A stretch of DNA of 48,854 bases from Methanobacteriota archaeon (lineage in GTDB: Archaea; Halobacteriota; Methanosarcinia; Methanosarcinales; Methanosarcinaceae). Positions 16,636 through 25,477 of this stretch are shown in pieces. The notes below the pieces were generated by a model. That model searched no databases and was not told where the DNA came from. It saw nothing but the letters and a program-made list of their open reading frames with translations. Positions within the stretch are counted from its first letter, which is position 1. Each line of letters opens with the position of its first letter. The stretch lies in contig JASGVX010000063.1 in the NCBI GenBank assembly GCA_030054735.1, positions 1 to 48,854 on the forward strand, in the 5' to 3' direction. A program made the position numbers and the translations under genes.

Positions 16636-17038
16636 TACCTGCAGGTCTTTTTTCTATCAATTGTAGAATCTGATTCTAAGTTTGACCCGGTTAAGCGAAA
16701 GCTGAAACGTCTCTTCGGGCGCTCCTGGTATTTCTCCAGATATTTTCCTGTTTCATCGGCATTTAGCCTGAGTTTACTTGAGCTTTTATCTACTTGCAGC
16801 GTTACTCTTAATTAATTTATATCAATAGTTCCGAATCTCCTTATTTGAAACTCGTTTTTTTACAAATAAGATATAATTAAAAAAGCATTGAAGACCAAAG
16901 AATCGTTTGTTATGATACCAATAAACGACTCCATGTCTTGAGTAAACACAAGCAGTTTACTGGCTGTGTCTTCTGAATTGTTTAGTATCGTTATATAAAA
17001 ACTTTACCTGCTGAAGCAAATTATTGCTATCAAGCCTG

Positions 17039-17307
17039 CATTCGGAAGGTCGACTTTAAAAATTAGAACATTTTTCTTGATCTCGTTTTATGGTATCCCC
17101 TGGGTAGAAATGAGATTGAAAGTTGCTTAATATCTGGCTCAACTATCACCACATATATAAATACTGGATCATTTTTTCATAAAAGTTTAGTATGAGACAT
17201 TATTAAGTGATCATATGTAAACCTAAAACTTACATACAAATACTATGTATTATTTAAAATCGGCATCAACAAAAACTATAAAAAATTAAATATCGACCTG
17301 TCGAAAG
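17039..17307. mobile_element. MITE-like element B, copy 1 (269 bp)
   Basis: This segment matches 41205-41473 along its whole length and has exactly the same length of 269 bp. Its ends are imperfect inverted repeats (ATTCGGAAGGTCGACTTT and the complement of AAATATCGACCTGTCGAAAG), less well preserved than in the other copy. It contains no open reading frame. A conserved internal CACATATATAAATACTG looks like a strong archaeal TATA box. It lies downstream of pdaD in the 816-bp gap before nnr; the rest of that gap (16636-17451) holds no supported gene. Confidence 0.8.
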
Positions 17308-17451
17308 AAGGTTAGATAAATCCCCGAAACTTTTGCCGAGGAGTCGTGGATTCAATAGCATATTGCATTATTTACGAAGTAGTAAATAAATTAGAAAATA
17401 AAAAAATGCCACTAAAAAGCGGGAGTATGAGGATAAGGGGGGTTTAGCCCC

Positions 17452-18003
17452 TTAATATGTGCTAGTAACAAATACCATGGCAGCTACTACCGTAGTCCAT
17501 CTTCCATCCTTGTCACCATTTGCGGTCTGACAACTGTGGAAGCTGTCAAAAATATGCCCGCTTGCCTTATACACCTGTTCTCTCTCATGCCAGGCCATCT
17601 CAGCATCGAACTCAATACCTAGAGTTGTTGCCAGCATTGTTGCAGCCAGGTCTTCAGCATACTCTCCGGCAATTATTTCTTCTTCTCCAAAAGAGTGATG
17701 CTCTGAAATGTAACCGTAATTTTCCTCATTCACAGGTACGGCAGTCCCTATAGCAGATGCCATCAAACGGTGTGGCTCTTTAGTATCATTCCTTGCAAGA
17801 ACGCAATGGACAATTGCACCAGGCTTCAGTTCTTCGAGACCTTCATCTCTAGGTACAAGTTTACAATTTGGAGGCAGAATACTTGATACGCTCACAAGGT
17901 TATATTTCTCAATTTTTGCATCCCTCAATGCAAGTTCAAAGGATGCTAATCTGTCCTTATGGACCCCGGTACCTTTTGTTAAAAATGCTTTTCTAGGGAT
18001 CAT
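17452..18003 (-). CDS. pdaD: Pyruvoyl-dependent arginine decarboxylase
   Basis: PdaD decarboxylates arginine to agmatine for polyamines and for agmatidine in archaeal tRNA-Ile. I chose the ATG at 18001-18003 (MIPRKAFLTKG) because GGAG lies directly upstream and family members start here; the frame is open 24 codons further without a good start. The protein is made as a proenzyme. The Ser-Ser at VSVSSILPPNC (residues about 33-43) is the self-cleavage site that gives the pyruvoyl group. The conserved C-terminal Glu-containing HEREQVYKASG and the GTAVP segment are present. At 183 residues it has normal length. It is probably monocistronic. Confidence 0.93.
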   Translation of the reverse strand: MIPRKAFLTKGTGVHKDRLASFELALRDAKIEKYNLVSVSSILPPNCKLVPRDEGLEELKPGAIVHCVLARNDTKEPHRLMASAIGTAVPVNEENYGYISEHHSFGEEEIIAGEYAEDLAATMLATTLGIEFDAEMAWHEREQVYKASGHIFDSFHSCQTANGDKDGRWTTVVAAMVFVTSTY

Positions 18004-18251
18004 GTTAACTCCTTCAGGCTTTTTATTTAAAGTGTCTGCTGTGCGATTTCCATTGTCTGGCCAACCAGTACACATACTAATAAGTTATAAGTGATTTAAA
18101 ACTTTTTAACGTCAAGTGAACGGTTCAAGTTAAGCAGTTAAGCTTAAACCAATATTTCATGTTCCAATTGTACAGGATAGTTATGAACTTTACCCTTTTT
18201 ACTGCCAATTTTCAGCTATGGAAATCTTTCAGCAGGCCGGCATTCCCAGGG

Positions 18252-20249
18252 TCAGGCCTTTCCCTCAAATCCTTCTAAATTTGCAGGAAGAGTTTTATGC
18301 CCTGATACTGCTTTCTCGTAAACATCCGATTTTGGGACACCTTCGAAAATAAACCTGGTCTCAAGGGGAATGCCACCTGTATGGACCATTATATCTTTCT
18401 TTTCTACACTGATAATGACCTGCTCAGGAGAAAGCCCGGACTCAGCCATATAATCAAGGATAAGTTTTCTTCCGAATTCATCAGCAAACTCGAGAGCCTC
18501 ACTTCTTATAATGAAATGCCTTCTTCCGGCAGGAGTATAGACAAAAATCCCTTTTGTCTTCAGGTCGTATCTCGACTCACTGTAAATTGTGCGGACTGTG
18601 ATTTCTACGCGTTTTGTCCCTTTTCCCACGAGGGTACCCACGGCATTTCCTACGTCTGAATATTCCGGAACAACTATTTCGGCATCTATCAGTTTTTTTA
18701 GCTCATTTGCATAAGCTCTGACAGGTCCTCCAAGAAGTACAACAGGTATATCTACCTTAAAGCGTGAAAAAAAACTGCCTTCAAGCATTTTCTCAATTTC
18801 TTTCCTGTCAACCCCTTCCATCAGGAAGGAAAGAAGGTCTCTTGCCATATTCCTGGCAAAAAGCTCCTTCACAGCAAGACAGAACTCCTGTCTACCAGTC
18901 CCGAGGAAATTTGCAAGCAGTGTAGCCCCTATGAGTGAGGCTTCAGAATTCCATTCTGTGTATTCTCCGAGCACATGCAGGGCGTCAGTCGGGGTAAAAC
19001 CAATAGCCTGCACAAGCCGCTTCTGTATCAGGGAATCCATTACTCTTTTTGCAGGCAGGATATTCCTGTCCCAGTAGACGTCTTTGAGAGAAAGAGGTTC
19101 GTCTTTTATATGGGATAGGAGCTCTTCTTCTTCCCTGCTAAGGTCAACAGCCTTCTGCTTTGTCCTGATAAAGAATTTCGTTGCCTGGATATGCTCGTTC
19201 AGTTTAAGCCTGTCAGGGATCCAGCGTTTTTTCAGGGTGCTCATAAATGAGGGATAGAGGACAGCAGCCATGCAGAGAGGAATGACCCTGCGCGGTCCTA
19301 TGTTTGTAAGGGTGCCCTGGACCCAGATGTGGCTATCGCCTCCCATTGCCGAAGTCTCCATCCTGAGGGCTCTGACCTTGGTCTGCCAGCCTCCCACAAC
19401 TGCTCCGTTTTCACTGAGGTAAGGAAGCCCTTTATGGATCAGGGACACGTCAGTGCTTGTCCCTCCAACATCGATGACCGCACAGGTCTCGTTTCCAGAT
19501 AGATAAGAAGCCCCAAGCAGGCTTGCAGCAGGCCCTGAAAAGACCGATTCTATGGGTTTTTTCATAGCTTCCTGCACGCTTACCACTGAACCGTCACAGC
19601 GGAGCATTGCAATTCTGGGCTCAAGTCCCCTCCTTTTTATCTCAAAGACGACAGTTTTTAGAAAACTCTCTGCTACCGGCAGTAACTGGGCGTTAAGGTA
19701 TGCTGTAACTCCTCTTTCATAAGCCCCCAGTGACTGGGCAAGTTCGTGCCCGCAGACTACAGGAAGACCTGTAAGTTCCTGGATAAGGGCTTTTACCTGC
19801 AGTTCATGTTCAGTGTTACGGACACTGAAATATGAAGAAACTGCAAAAGCCGAGACTTTGTCTTTCAGCTCCAGTACAAAGCTTTCAACTGCAGAAATGT
19901 CAAGGGCTGCGACCTCATTTCCATGGCTGTCGTGTCCTCCCTGCACTATAATCCAATTTTCAATCTCTGAGTCCGCAGGGATATCATAGTTGCCTATAAG
20001 AATTAATCCCACGGGATATCCTGTTTTTTCGAGGATGGTGTTGGTTGCAAGAGTTGTGGAAACTGATACCAGGGTCACAAGCTTCAGCTTTTCCTGGTCG
20101 AGACCGTCAACTGACTTAGTTATTCCTTCCAGAGGGTCAGGGTATGTTGTGAGTGCCTTGTTTGAACTGATAACCTTTCCATCCGAATTCCGGATTAATA
20201 TAGAATCAGTATAAGTCCCGCCGGCATCTATGCCAAGACTGTATGTCAT
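18252..20249 (-). CDS. Hydantoinase/oxoprolinase A-family protein, paralogue 1
   Basis: The 665-residue protein belongs to the HyuA (N-methylhydantoinase A/5-oxoprolinase) family, ATP-dependent enzymes that open cyclic amides. It has the N-terminal phosphate loop GIDAGGTYTDS (residues 6-16), LVSVSTTLATNTILE, and the second nucleotide-binding motif CAVIDVGGTSTDVSL near residues 256-270. No HyuB partner is encoded nearby, so the reaction is uncertain. It is closely similar to the next gene upstream (20463-22385), and even the 90 bp before both starts are nearly identical, so the pair arose by tandem duplication. An AGGAAG sequence nine bases before the ATG is the likely ribosome-binding site. 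Confidence 0.85.
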   Translation of the reverse strand: MTYSLGIDAGGTYTDSILIRNSDGKVISSNKALTTYPDPLEGITKSVDGLDQEKLKLVTLVSVSTTLATNTILEKTGYPVGLILIGNYDIPADSEIENWIIVQGGHDSHGNEVAALDISAVESFVLELKDKVSAFAVSSYFSVRNTEHELQVKALIQELTGLPVVCGHELAQSLGAYERGVTAYLNAQLLPVAESFLKTVVFEIKRRGLEPRIAMLRCDGSVVSVQEAMKKPIESVFSGPAASLLGASYLSGNETCAVIDVGGTSTDVSLIHKGLPYLSENGAVVGGWQTKVRALRMETSAMGGDSHIWVQGTLTNIGPRRVIPLCMAAVLYPSFMSTLKKRWIPDRLKLNEHIQATKFFIRTKQKAVDLSREEEELLSHIKDEPLSLKDVYWDRNILPAKRVMDSLIQKRLVQAIGFTPTDALHVLGEYTEWNSEASLIGATLLANFLGTGRQEFCLAVKELFARNMARDLLSFLMEGVDRKEIEKMLEGSFFSRFKVDIPVVLLGGPVRAYANELKKLIDAEIVVPEYSDVGNAVGTLVGKGTKRVEITVRTIYSESRYDLKTKGIFVYTPAGRRHFIIRSEALEFADEFGRKLILDYMAESGLSPEQVIISVEKKDIMVHTGGIPLETRFIFEGVPKSDVYEKAVSGHKTLPANLEGFEGKA

Positions 20250-20462
20250 TTTTTTAACTTCCTGTTTTTTATTTTGATATTTTCGGAAAACTCATAAATT
20301 GCTATTTTAGAGGTTTGGTTATTATATATTTCACTTGATAATTATATGCGTTTATATATACATTCATATATATTACATATATAAACATCACATTTGTTAG
20401 CCATTATGCAATATTTGCAATATTGAGGTAAAAAATATAAACGTTCCCGTGCTGCCTGGAAC
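20250..20462. repeat. Duplicated promoter/spacer of the hydantoinase genes (matches 22386-22555)
   Basis: The 90 bp before the first hyuA start (20250-20340) and before the second (22386-22476) differ at only a few positions. Similarity resumes at ATTTGTTAGCCATTATG and continues through the 3' end of the neighbouring gene copy. The first spacer has an extra stretch of about 40 bp containing several TATATA motifs (about 20345-20385). Both carry a TTATTATATAT-like TATA element and probably the same regulation. Confidence 0.82.
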
Positions 20463-22385
20463 TCAGACTTTCGGCATTCCTATCCCGACAAAAACCAGTT
20501 TTGTTTCTACGGGTATTATGCCTGCCTCACTCAGAGAGATGTCTTTTTTGCTCATCTCTATCTGGACTTGTCCTTTGTCAAGCCCTGCTCCGGCCATGTA
20601 TTCCATAACAAGTTTTCTTCCGAGGGATTCTGCATATTCCATGGCTTCCATGTAGTTCCCGAAAGTCTCCCTACCCTTCGGTGAAAAGAGAAGGACAAGC
20701 CTTTTCCTGTCTTTTGAATAGGTATTTTTTATCAGGATTTCAATCCTTTTTATGCCTTTTCCGACAACAGCTCCCACAGCATTTCCTACTTCCGAGTATT
20801 TTGGGACCAGAATCTCAGCGTCGAGGATCTGCTTTAATTCCTCTTTGTAGGCTACAACAGGCCCTCCTATAAGCACGACAGGGATCTTCATCCTGAACTG
20901 TGCAAACCTATCCGAAAGGATTATTTTTTCTATTTCCTGCGAGGGGACATCTTTTAAGACAAAGGACATCAGGTTCAGTGCCATATTCTTTGCAACGTCC
21001 TTTTTTATGCGCCTGCAGAGTTCAAGGTGGTCCGTCTGTGTGTAGCGTTCGAGAAGTTTCGCCCCGGCGACTGAGGCTTCCAGGTTCCAGCCCCTGTAGT
21101 CCCCAAGCACGTGAAGGGCATCGGTTGGAGTAAAGCCAATTGCCTGGATAAGGCGTTTTCTTATGAGGGGGTCAAGAAGTCCAGGGGAGAGAGTTTTCTC
21201 TGTTTCCCAGAAGATATCATTAAGGGAAGTCGGAGTGTCTCCTATCCTGTCAAAGAGTTTCTGCTCGTAACTCCCAAGGCTTGAAGCCTTTACCCCAGTC
21301 CTGACAAAAAACTTTGTAGGCTGCACATTCTCTTCAAGGTGCATGATACCTGGGACCCTCCCTTTTTTCAGGACTTCAAGAAAGCCGGGATATTTGACAG
21401 CTGCAATGCAGAGAGGGATGACCCGGCGGGGACCTATGTTGATTTTCATGTTTTTAACCCATACATGGCTGTCCCCTCCCATTGCTGAAGTCTCCATGCG
21501 GATAGCTTTGACCTTGGTCTGCCAGCCCCCAACCACAGCCCCTTCCGGGCAGAGTTCAGGAAGCCCGTTTTCGAGCATGGAGACATCCGTACTTGTCCCT
21601 CCAAGATCTATAACTGCACAGGTCTCAAGCCCTGATAGGTAGGACGCCCCTACGAGGCTTGCAGCAGGCCCTGAAAATATTGATTCAATGGGTTTTTCCA
21701 GAGCTTCGTTGATGCCTACTACGGAACCGTCACATTTGAGCATAAGCAGCCTGGCATCCATTCCCCTGCGCTTTATCTCTTCTTTGATTGAGAGGATAAA
21801 CTGGCTTGCAATAGGGATAAGCTGGGCGTTAAGGTAGGCTGTAACTCCTCTTTCGTATGCACCAAGGTCAAGGGAAAGCTCGTGCCCACAGACAACAGGA
21901 AGCCCGGTAAGTTCCTGAATATGGGCCTTGATTGCGAGCTCATGTGCAGGGTTCCGGATGCTGAAGTATGAAGAAACTGCAAAGGCTGAAACCCTGTCTT
22001 TTACTTTCCTTACAAAAGCCTCAACTGCTCCCATATCAAGGGGAGCCAGTTCAGCTCCGTGATGGTCGTGCCCTCCTTTTACTACGGTATAAAATTCAGC
22101 CTGCATTTTTTCAGGGATTTCATAATCTCCTACAAGGATCAAACCCACAGGATAGCCTTTTTTTTCAAGGATTGTGTTTGTTGCAAGAGTTGTCGAGACT
22201 GATACCATTTTTACGTCTTTTAGATATTGCTCATCCAGCCCATCAATGGAGTTTTTAATCCCTGTAAGAAGGTCAGGGTATGTTGTAAGAGCTTTGTTTG
22301 AGTCCATCACTCTGCCGTCGGAATCCCGGATAATGATCGAATCGGTGTATGTCCCACCGGCATCTATGCCAAGACTGTAAACCAT
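20463..22385 (-). CDS. Hydantoinase/oxoprolinase A-family protein, paralogue 2
   Basis: The 640-residue protein is closely similar to the downstream paralogue over its full length. It has the same HyuA motifs: GIDAGGTYTDS at residues 6-16, VSTTLATNTILEK, GHELSLDLGAYERGVTAYLNAQL, and CAVIDLGGTSTDVSML around 256-271. It is 25 residues shorter; the C-terminus ends KLVFVGIGMPKV. The gene and its upstream region form one unit of a tandem duplication of about 2.1-2.2 kb. A third copy survives only as codons for the C-terminal end at about 22556-22614. Substrate unknown; a role in amide or methylamine-related metabolism would be speculation. Confidence 0.85.
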   Translation of the reverse strand: MVYSLGIDAGGTYTDSIIIRDSDGRVMDSNKALTTYPDLLTGIKNSIDGLDEQYLKDVKMVSVSTTLATNTILEKKGYPVGLILVGDYEIPEKMQAEFYTVVKGGHDHHGAELAPLDMGAVEAFVRKVKDRVSAFAVSSYFSIRNPAHELAIKAHIQELTGLPVVCGHELSLDLGAYERGVTAYLNAQLIPIASQFILSIKEEIKRRGMDARLLMLKCDGSVVGINEALEKPIESIFSGPAASLVGASYLSGLETCAVIDLGGTSTDVSMLENGLPELCPEGAVVGGWQTKVKAIRMETSAMGGDSHVWVKNMKINIGPRRVIPLCIAAVKYPGFLEVLKKGRVPGIMHLEENVQPTKFFVRTGVKASSLGSYEQKLFDRIGDTPTSLNDIFWETEKTLSPGLLDPLIRKRLIQAIGFTPTDALHVLGDYRGWNLEASVAGAKLLERYTQTDHLELCRRIKKDVAKNMALNLMSFVLKDVPSQEIEKIILSDRFAQFRMKIPVVLIGGPVVAYKEELKQILDAEILVPKYSEVGNAVGAVVGKGIKRIEILIKNTYSKDRKRLVLLFSPKGRETFGNYMEAMEYAESLGRKLVMEYMAGAGLDKGQVQIEMSKKDISLSEAGIIPVETKLVFVGIGMPKV

Positions 22386-22555
22386 TTTTTTAACTTCCTG
22401 TTTTTTATTTTGATATTTTCGGAAAACTCATAATTTGCGATTTTAGAGATTTGATTATTATATATTTTACTTAATTTATGTACTATTTGTTAGCCATTAT
22501 GTAATATTTGCAATATTGAGGGAAAAAATATAAACGTTCCTGTGCTGCCTGGAAC

Positions 22556-22614
22556 TCAGACTTTAGGCATTTCTATCCCGACAAAAACAAGTTTTTTTCC
22601 ACGGGTTTTGTGCC
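22556..22614 (-). pseudogene. 3' remnant of a third hydantoinase A copy
   Basis: Reading the minus strand, codons for KLVFVGIEMPKV followed by TGA match the last residues of paralogue 2 (KLVFVGIGMPKV) with one change. The sequence downstream of it matches the spacer beyond paralogue 2. Upstream the homology stops abruptly at about 22614, where unrelated sequence leads to the truncated BREX gene. It is the stump left by a deletion. Positions 22615-22714 show nothing recognisable. Confidence 0.75.
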
Positions 22615-22714
22615 ATTGTCAACGTTATTTTGGATCCTTGAGCTTTTCTCAATGGAAATTGGGGAATTTTAATCCGGCTAAAATGAGGAATTATTCAGCG
22701 GCATTGACAAAGTG

Positions 22715-22776
22715 AGATTGTTTTTAAAGACCTCATTATCTAATTGTAGAAATGGTTTGAGTTTTGAGACAGACTG
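22715..22776. mobile_element. MITE element A, truncated copy fused to pglZ
   Basis: One terminus is preserved: reading the minus strand from 22776, CAGTCTGTCTCAAAACTC followed by AAACCATTTCTACAATT, as in the full copies at 27055 and 36355 with one base change in the terminus. Inside it, TTAGATAATGAG and CTTTAAAAACA still match with a small deletion. The other end is missing. It supplies the last codons and the stop of the truncated pglZ frame. Confidence 0.75.
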
Positions 22777-23153
22777 TCAAACTCACTTTTGATGTCTGAA
22801 ATACGGCTGATTTCAAATATGGAAGAATAGAGCTGGATATCAAAAAGCCAGTTAGATTCGTGTGATCTTTCTTTGTCTGGACAATAGATTAAATAATTTG
22901 ATTCTTTATCTTCAATTTCAAGGAGTTTTTTGGTTTCAAAGTAATTGTTGTCAAGGATATAGAATTTGATGTTGTTTTCTTTCAGTATCTGTATTATTTC
23001 TTCAAGCTCTTCCCCGGGAGCATTCTTCTCCTGATCCCAGGCAGTTTTATCCCTGTCGTACCAGAAAACTATTTTTCTTTCCTCATAGTCTTTGAGTTCT
23101 GAAGGGGAAAATTTTTTGAGTATACTATTACTGGTTTTTTCTACGTTAACCAT
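22740..23153 (-). pseudogene. pglZ: Truncated BREX phosphatase PglZ (N-terminus only)
   Basis: PglZ is the alkaline-phosphatase-superfamily core protein of BREX phage defence and is normally about 800 residues or more. Here about 125 residues remain: the N-terminal KKFSPSELKDYEERKIVFWYDRD segment, LEEIIQILKENNIKFYILDNN and SNYLIYCPDKER, which match the start of type A PglZ. At 22777 the frame runs into one end of MITE element A and stops 13 codons later. The phosphatase domain is absent from the window. It lies downstream of pglX in the order expected for BREX type 1, though separated from it by an ATPase gene and a pseudogene. Confidence 0.8.
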
Positions 23154-23347
23154 GTAAATCCATATCCTGATCTTATTCTGGAAATATTCTTGAAAGGTTA
23201 ATTGAGAGCTAGAGATTTAGATACTTTATCCCTGAAATACTCTTTGCTTTTTAAAAGATTTTACTAACTTTGTGGGTTGGTAGGTCATAGCGCATGTTAA
23301 AATTTTCCGCCCTGTCCTTTCCTATAGATTGTCTGCATTGGATCAGG

Positions 23348-23387
23348 ACTTGATAGAGCTCAATTGTACTTGATAGAGCTCAATTAT
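23348..23387. repeat. Two 20-bp tandem repeats at the end of the ATPase gene
   Basis: ACTTGATAGAGCTCAATT occurs twice with a 20-bp period. The second copy includes the stop codon of the ATPase gene. Each contains a GAGCTC palindrome. The surrounding 23154-23379 has no gene. Confidence 0.7.
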
Positions 23388-24783
23388 CTTTTTTGATATC
23401 AGGGAATAAGCTCTCAAGTTCCCACACTAAGAATCCGGCATCTTCCAGACTTTTTCTGCCTTTGACCTTTCGGGCTACTATCCCTGCTTTGGCTTCTTGA
23501 CCGGATATTCCTTTTACTAATTTTGTCTTATTGAGTGTTAACTCCAGGATCTCTCTGGCCTCGCTCTCACTCAGTTCTTTATTCTTGACCTCAATTGCCA
23601 GGGCTTTTCTCCCCAGGTGATCTATTCCAAGGATATCAATCTCGTCCCCCTTTCGGTTCCACCAGCTCCCAAGCTCTGGATAATCGCTAATAATCTTTTC
23701 AACCAGCAGTTCGCGAACAATATCTTCGAATATCCTGCCTGTGTAACTCTTCCATTCCTTCCTGACATTTTCCAGCATGAGAGTATAATTGCCTGCCATA
23801 TACTGGCTGTACACAGGATATATGAAGCGGCCATAAAACCTGAAAAAATTATCTTTTAAGAAATACCGCCCTCTCTTGCTTTTTTCAGGGCTGTCCGTGA
23901 CAGGTATCCGGTGTTCTACTACTCCCAGCAACTCTGTGAGGTCGTAAAAATAAGGCGACAATGAGCTAGAAGAGACATGTGTCAGATCCGAGATCTCGCT
24001 CATCGAGCATCTCCCCTGTGATATAGCTGAGATTATCTCATAATATGTAGAGTGCTCCTTCCCAAATTCTTCAATCAGAACGTCCCTTACTTCATTTTTA
24101 AGCGGTGCAAACTCACTGAATATCAGTTTTTCAAGGGCATCATCAAATCCAGTGCACTGATACTTTTCAAACAGGCGATAGTAATATACTGTCCCTCCGA
24201 AAAGGAAGTATAGATTCAGTTTTTCTTCCGGATCTTTTATACCCATGCAATCGAGCATCTCAAATGTCTCAAGGACCGTAAAGGGCTTTATAGTCAGAAT
24301 ATTGTCAGCACGTTTGAATAGCGGAGCCTCTTCCTCAATGAAGATTTTTCTTATCATCCCAATAGAAGACCCGGACACGATAAGAAAGATTCTGCAATTG
24401 TCCGGCTTCATGTCCCAGTACCGCTGCAGCTGAGTGATGAAAGATGGATAGACTTTCTGGAACCTCTGGAATTCATCAATTGCTATTACCAGGTCCCTGT
24501 CAATAGAGGTAATGAATTTGAGGAAATTCTCAGGTTCATCGACTTTTATGTAATCCGGCAGGTCCAGTTTCTCCTTTAAAAGCCGATCGAATTCGCCCAT
24601 CAGAATGTCGATGCTCTTGTTGCTGTCAACGAAAAGGTAGAGCGCTTTCCTGTTCTTTGTGAACTGCTTGATTAGCTCGGTTTTTCCTACCCTTCTTTTG
24701 CCGGTTATGACAAGAAAAGATGGTTTTCCCTGATAGAGCAGTTCCATAAGTTCAAGCTCTTTCTGCCGGTTGTAGAATCGCAT
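23380..24783 (-). CDS. AAA ATPase with C-terminal DUF234 nuclease-like domain
   Basis: The start is the ATG at 24781-24783 (MRFYNRQKELELMELL), where the archaeal ATPase family begins; the open frame upstream is AT-rich and unlike the family. The 467 residues show Walker A GKRRVGKT (28-35), Walker B VIAIDEFQRF, a sensor-like LIVSGSSIGMI, a winged-helix stretch near residues 250-300, and a DUF234 domain near the end (GRIFEDIVRELL, NRKGDEIDILG, IEVKNKE) with PD-(D/E)XK-like acidic residues and Lys. Such STAND-like archaeal ATPases are mobile and of unknown role. It interrupts the pglX-pglZ interval. Three AATGATTA/TAATCATT motifs lie at its 5' end, possibly an operator. Confidence 0.85.
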   Translation of the reverse strand: MRFYNRQKELELMELLYQGKPSFLVITGKRRVGKTELIKQFTKNRKALYLFVDSNKSIDILMGEFDRLLKEKLDLPDYIKVDEPENFLKFITSIDRDLVIAIDEFQRFQKVYPSFITQLQRYWDMKPDNCRIFLIVSGSSIGMIRKIFIEEEAPLFKRADNILTIKPFTVLETFEMLDCMGIKDPEEKLNLYFLFGGTVYYYRLFEKYQCTGFDDALEKLIFSEFAPLKNEVRDVLIEEFGKEHSTYYEIISAISQGRCSMSEISDLTHVSSSSLSPYFYDLTELLGVVEHRIPVTDSPEKSKRGRYFLKDNFFRFYGRFIYPVYSQYMAGNYTLMLENVRKEWKSYTGRIFEDIVRELLVEKIISDYPELGSWWNRKGDEIDILGIDHLGRKALAIEVKNKELSESEAREILELTLNKTKLVKGISGQEAKAGIVARKVKGRKSLEDAGFLVWELESLFPDIKKDN

Positions 24784-24820
24784 AATGATTATTTTTGTAA
24801 TCATTATATTTATAATCATT
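24784..24820. promoter_or_regulatory. Inverted/direct AATGATTA motifs at the ATPase start
   Basis: AATGATTA (24784-24791) and TAATCATT (24798-24805) form an inverted repeat immediately before the start codon. A further TAATCATT copy lies at 24813-24820. An AT-rich TATA-like ATAAATATAA sits between the second and third. The arrangement suits a repressor site covering the promoter and leader. No regulator gene is adjacent, so autoregulation is only a possibility. Confidence 0.45.
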
Positions 24821-25031
24821 CCTTTGGGAATTTTCGCTTTATTTAAAGCATGGAGATATTTATGCAGATGTGTGCAATCTGACTGTATTTGCAATTCCTT
24901 ATTTTTCTATTATTTAGTGCGGCTTATGCGGTTTTAGTGCGATTTATGCGGCATTGGCGTGTTTGTGGCGTCTTTATAGAATTTTGATGCCGCCTTTGTT
25001 TCTGGTGCAGTTGGCTTGATTATGGCAGTTT

Positions 25032-25069
25032 TGTCCCCTATATGTCCCCTTTATGTCCCCTTTGTCCCC
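25032..25069. repeat. Four TGTCCCC iterons after the AlbA_2 remnant
   Basis: TGTCCCC occurs at 25032, 25043, 25054 and 25063, directly after the stop of the degraded AlbA_2 gene. Two further short repeats (TTAGTGCGRYTTATGCGG at 24914-24931 and 24934-24951) lie between it and the ATPase start. Their role is unknown. Confidence 0.6.
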
Positions 25070-25070
25070 T

Positions 25071-25477
25071 TTAGGAAGTCTCTTCTTTTTCACCTGTGGT
25101 TCCTGATAGAACATATTCTGTTCCTTTTCCTGTAGTGCCGATTTGTTCAAATATCTTTAAAGAAACTAATTCTGCCAGGTTCCGAGAAGACGTTCTCTTA
25201 ATTGTGTTGGAAATTTCCTGATATTCCTTGTATGTAATCTTTCCCTTTTCTTTTGCGTAGAATACAGCTTTAATCTGCCATTCATTAAGACCGATAGTTC
25301 TAAGATATTCTTCATTTAAAATCCATTTTTTGAAGATTACACGAAAACCCTGATACTCTTCAAAAACCGGCTCGCATTAGCAAAAGCTACGGCTGATTCT
25401 ACGGTTCTCTCATCGAATTTTTCTTTGAATTCGAGCGTTTCGGATTCGCCGGATTTGATAAGGGTTTGGAGGTTCAT
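25071..25477 (-). pseudogene. AlbA_2-domain (Schlafen-like) ATP-binding protein, internally deleted
   Basis: The ATG overlaps the pglX stop as ATGA. The first ~34 codons match the start of AlbA_2 proteins (SGESETLEFKEKFDERTVESAVAFAN), where the protein should continue for several hundred residues. Instead the sequence jumps, in another frame, to the C-terminal part: EPVFEEYQGFRVIFKK, then a winged-helix-like region (ITYKEYQEISNTIKRTSSRNL) and the stop at 25071-25073. So a large internal segment has been deleted and the frame broken. Such genes accompany some BREX loci. Confidence 0.7.

Noticed and set aside
16630-16812. Open minus-strand frame of about 58 codons whose TAATG stop overlaps the nnr start
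   Set aside because: The composition looks coding, but the frame has no ATG, GTG or TTG after its upstream stop, so I could not justify a gene.
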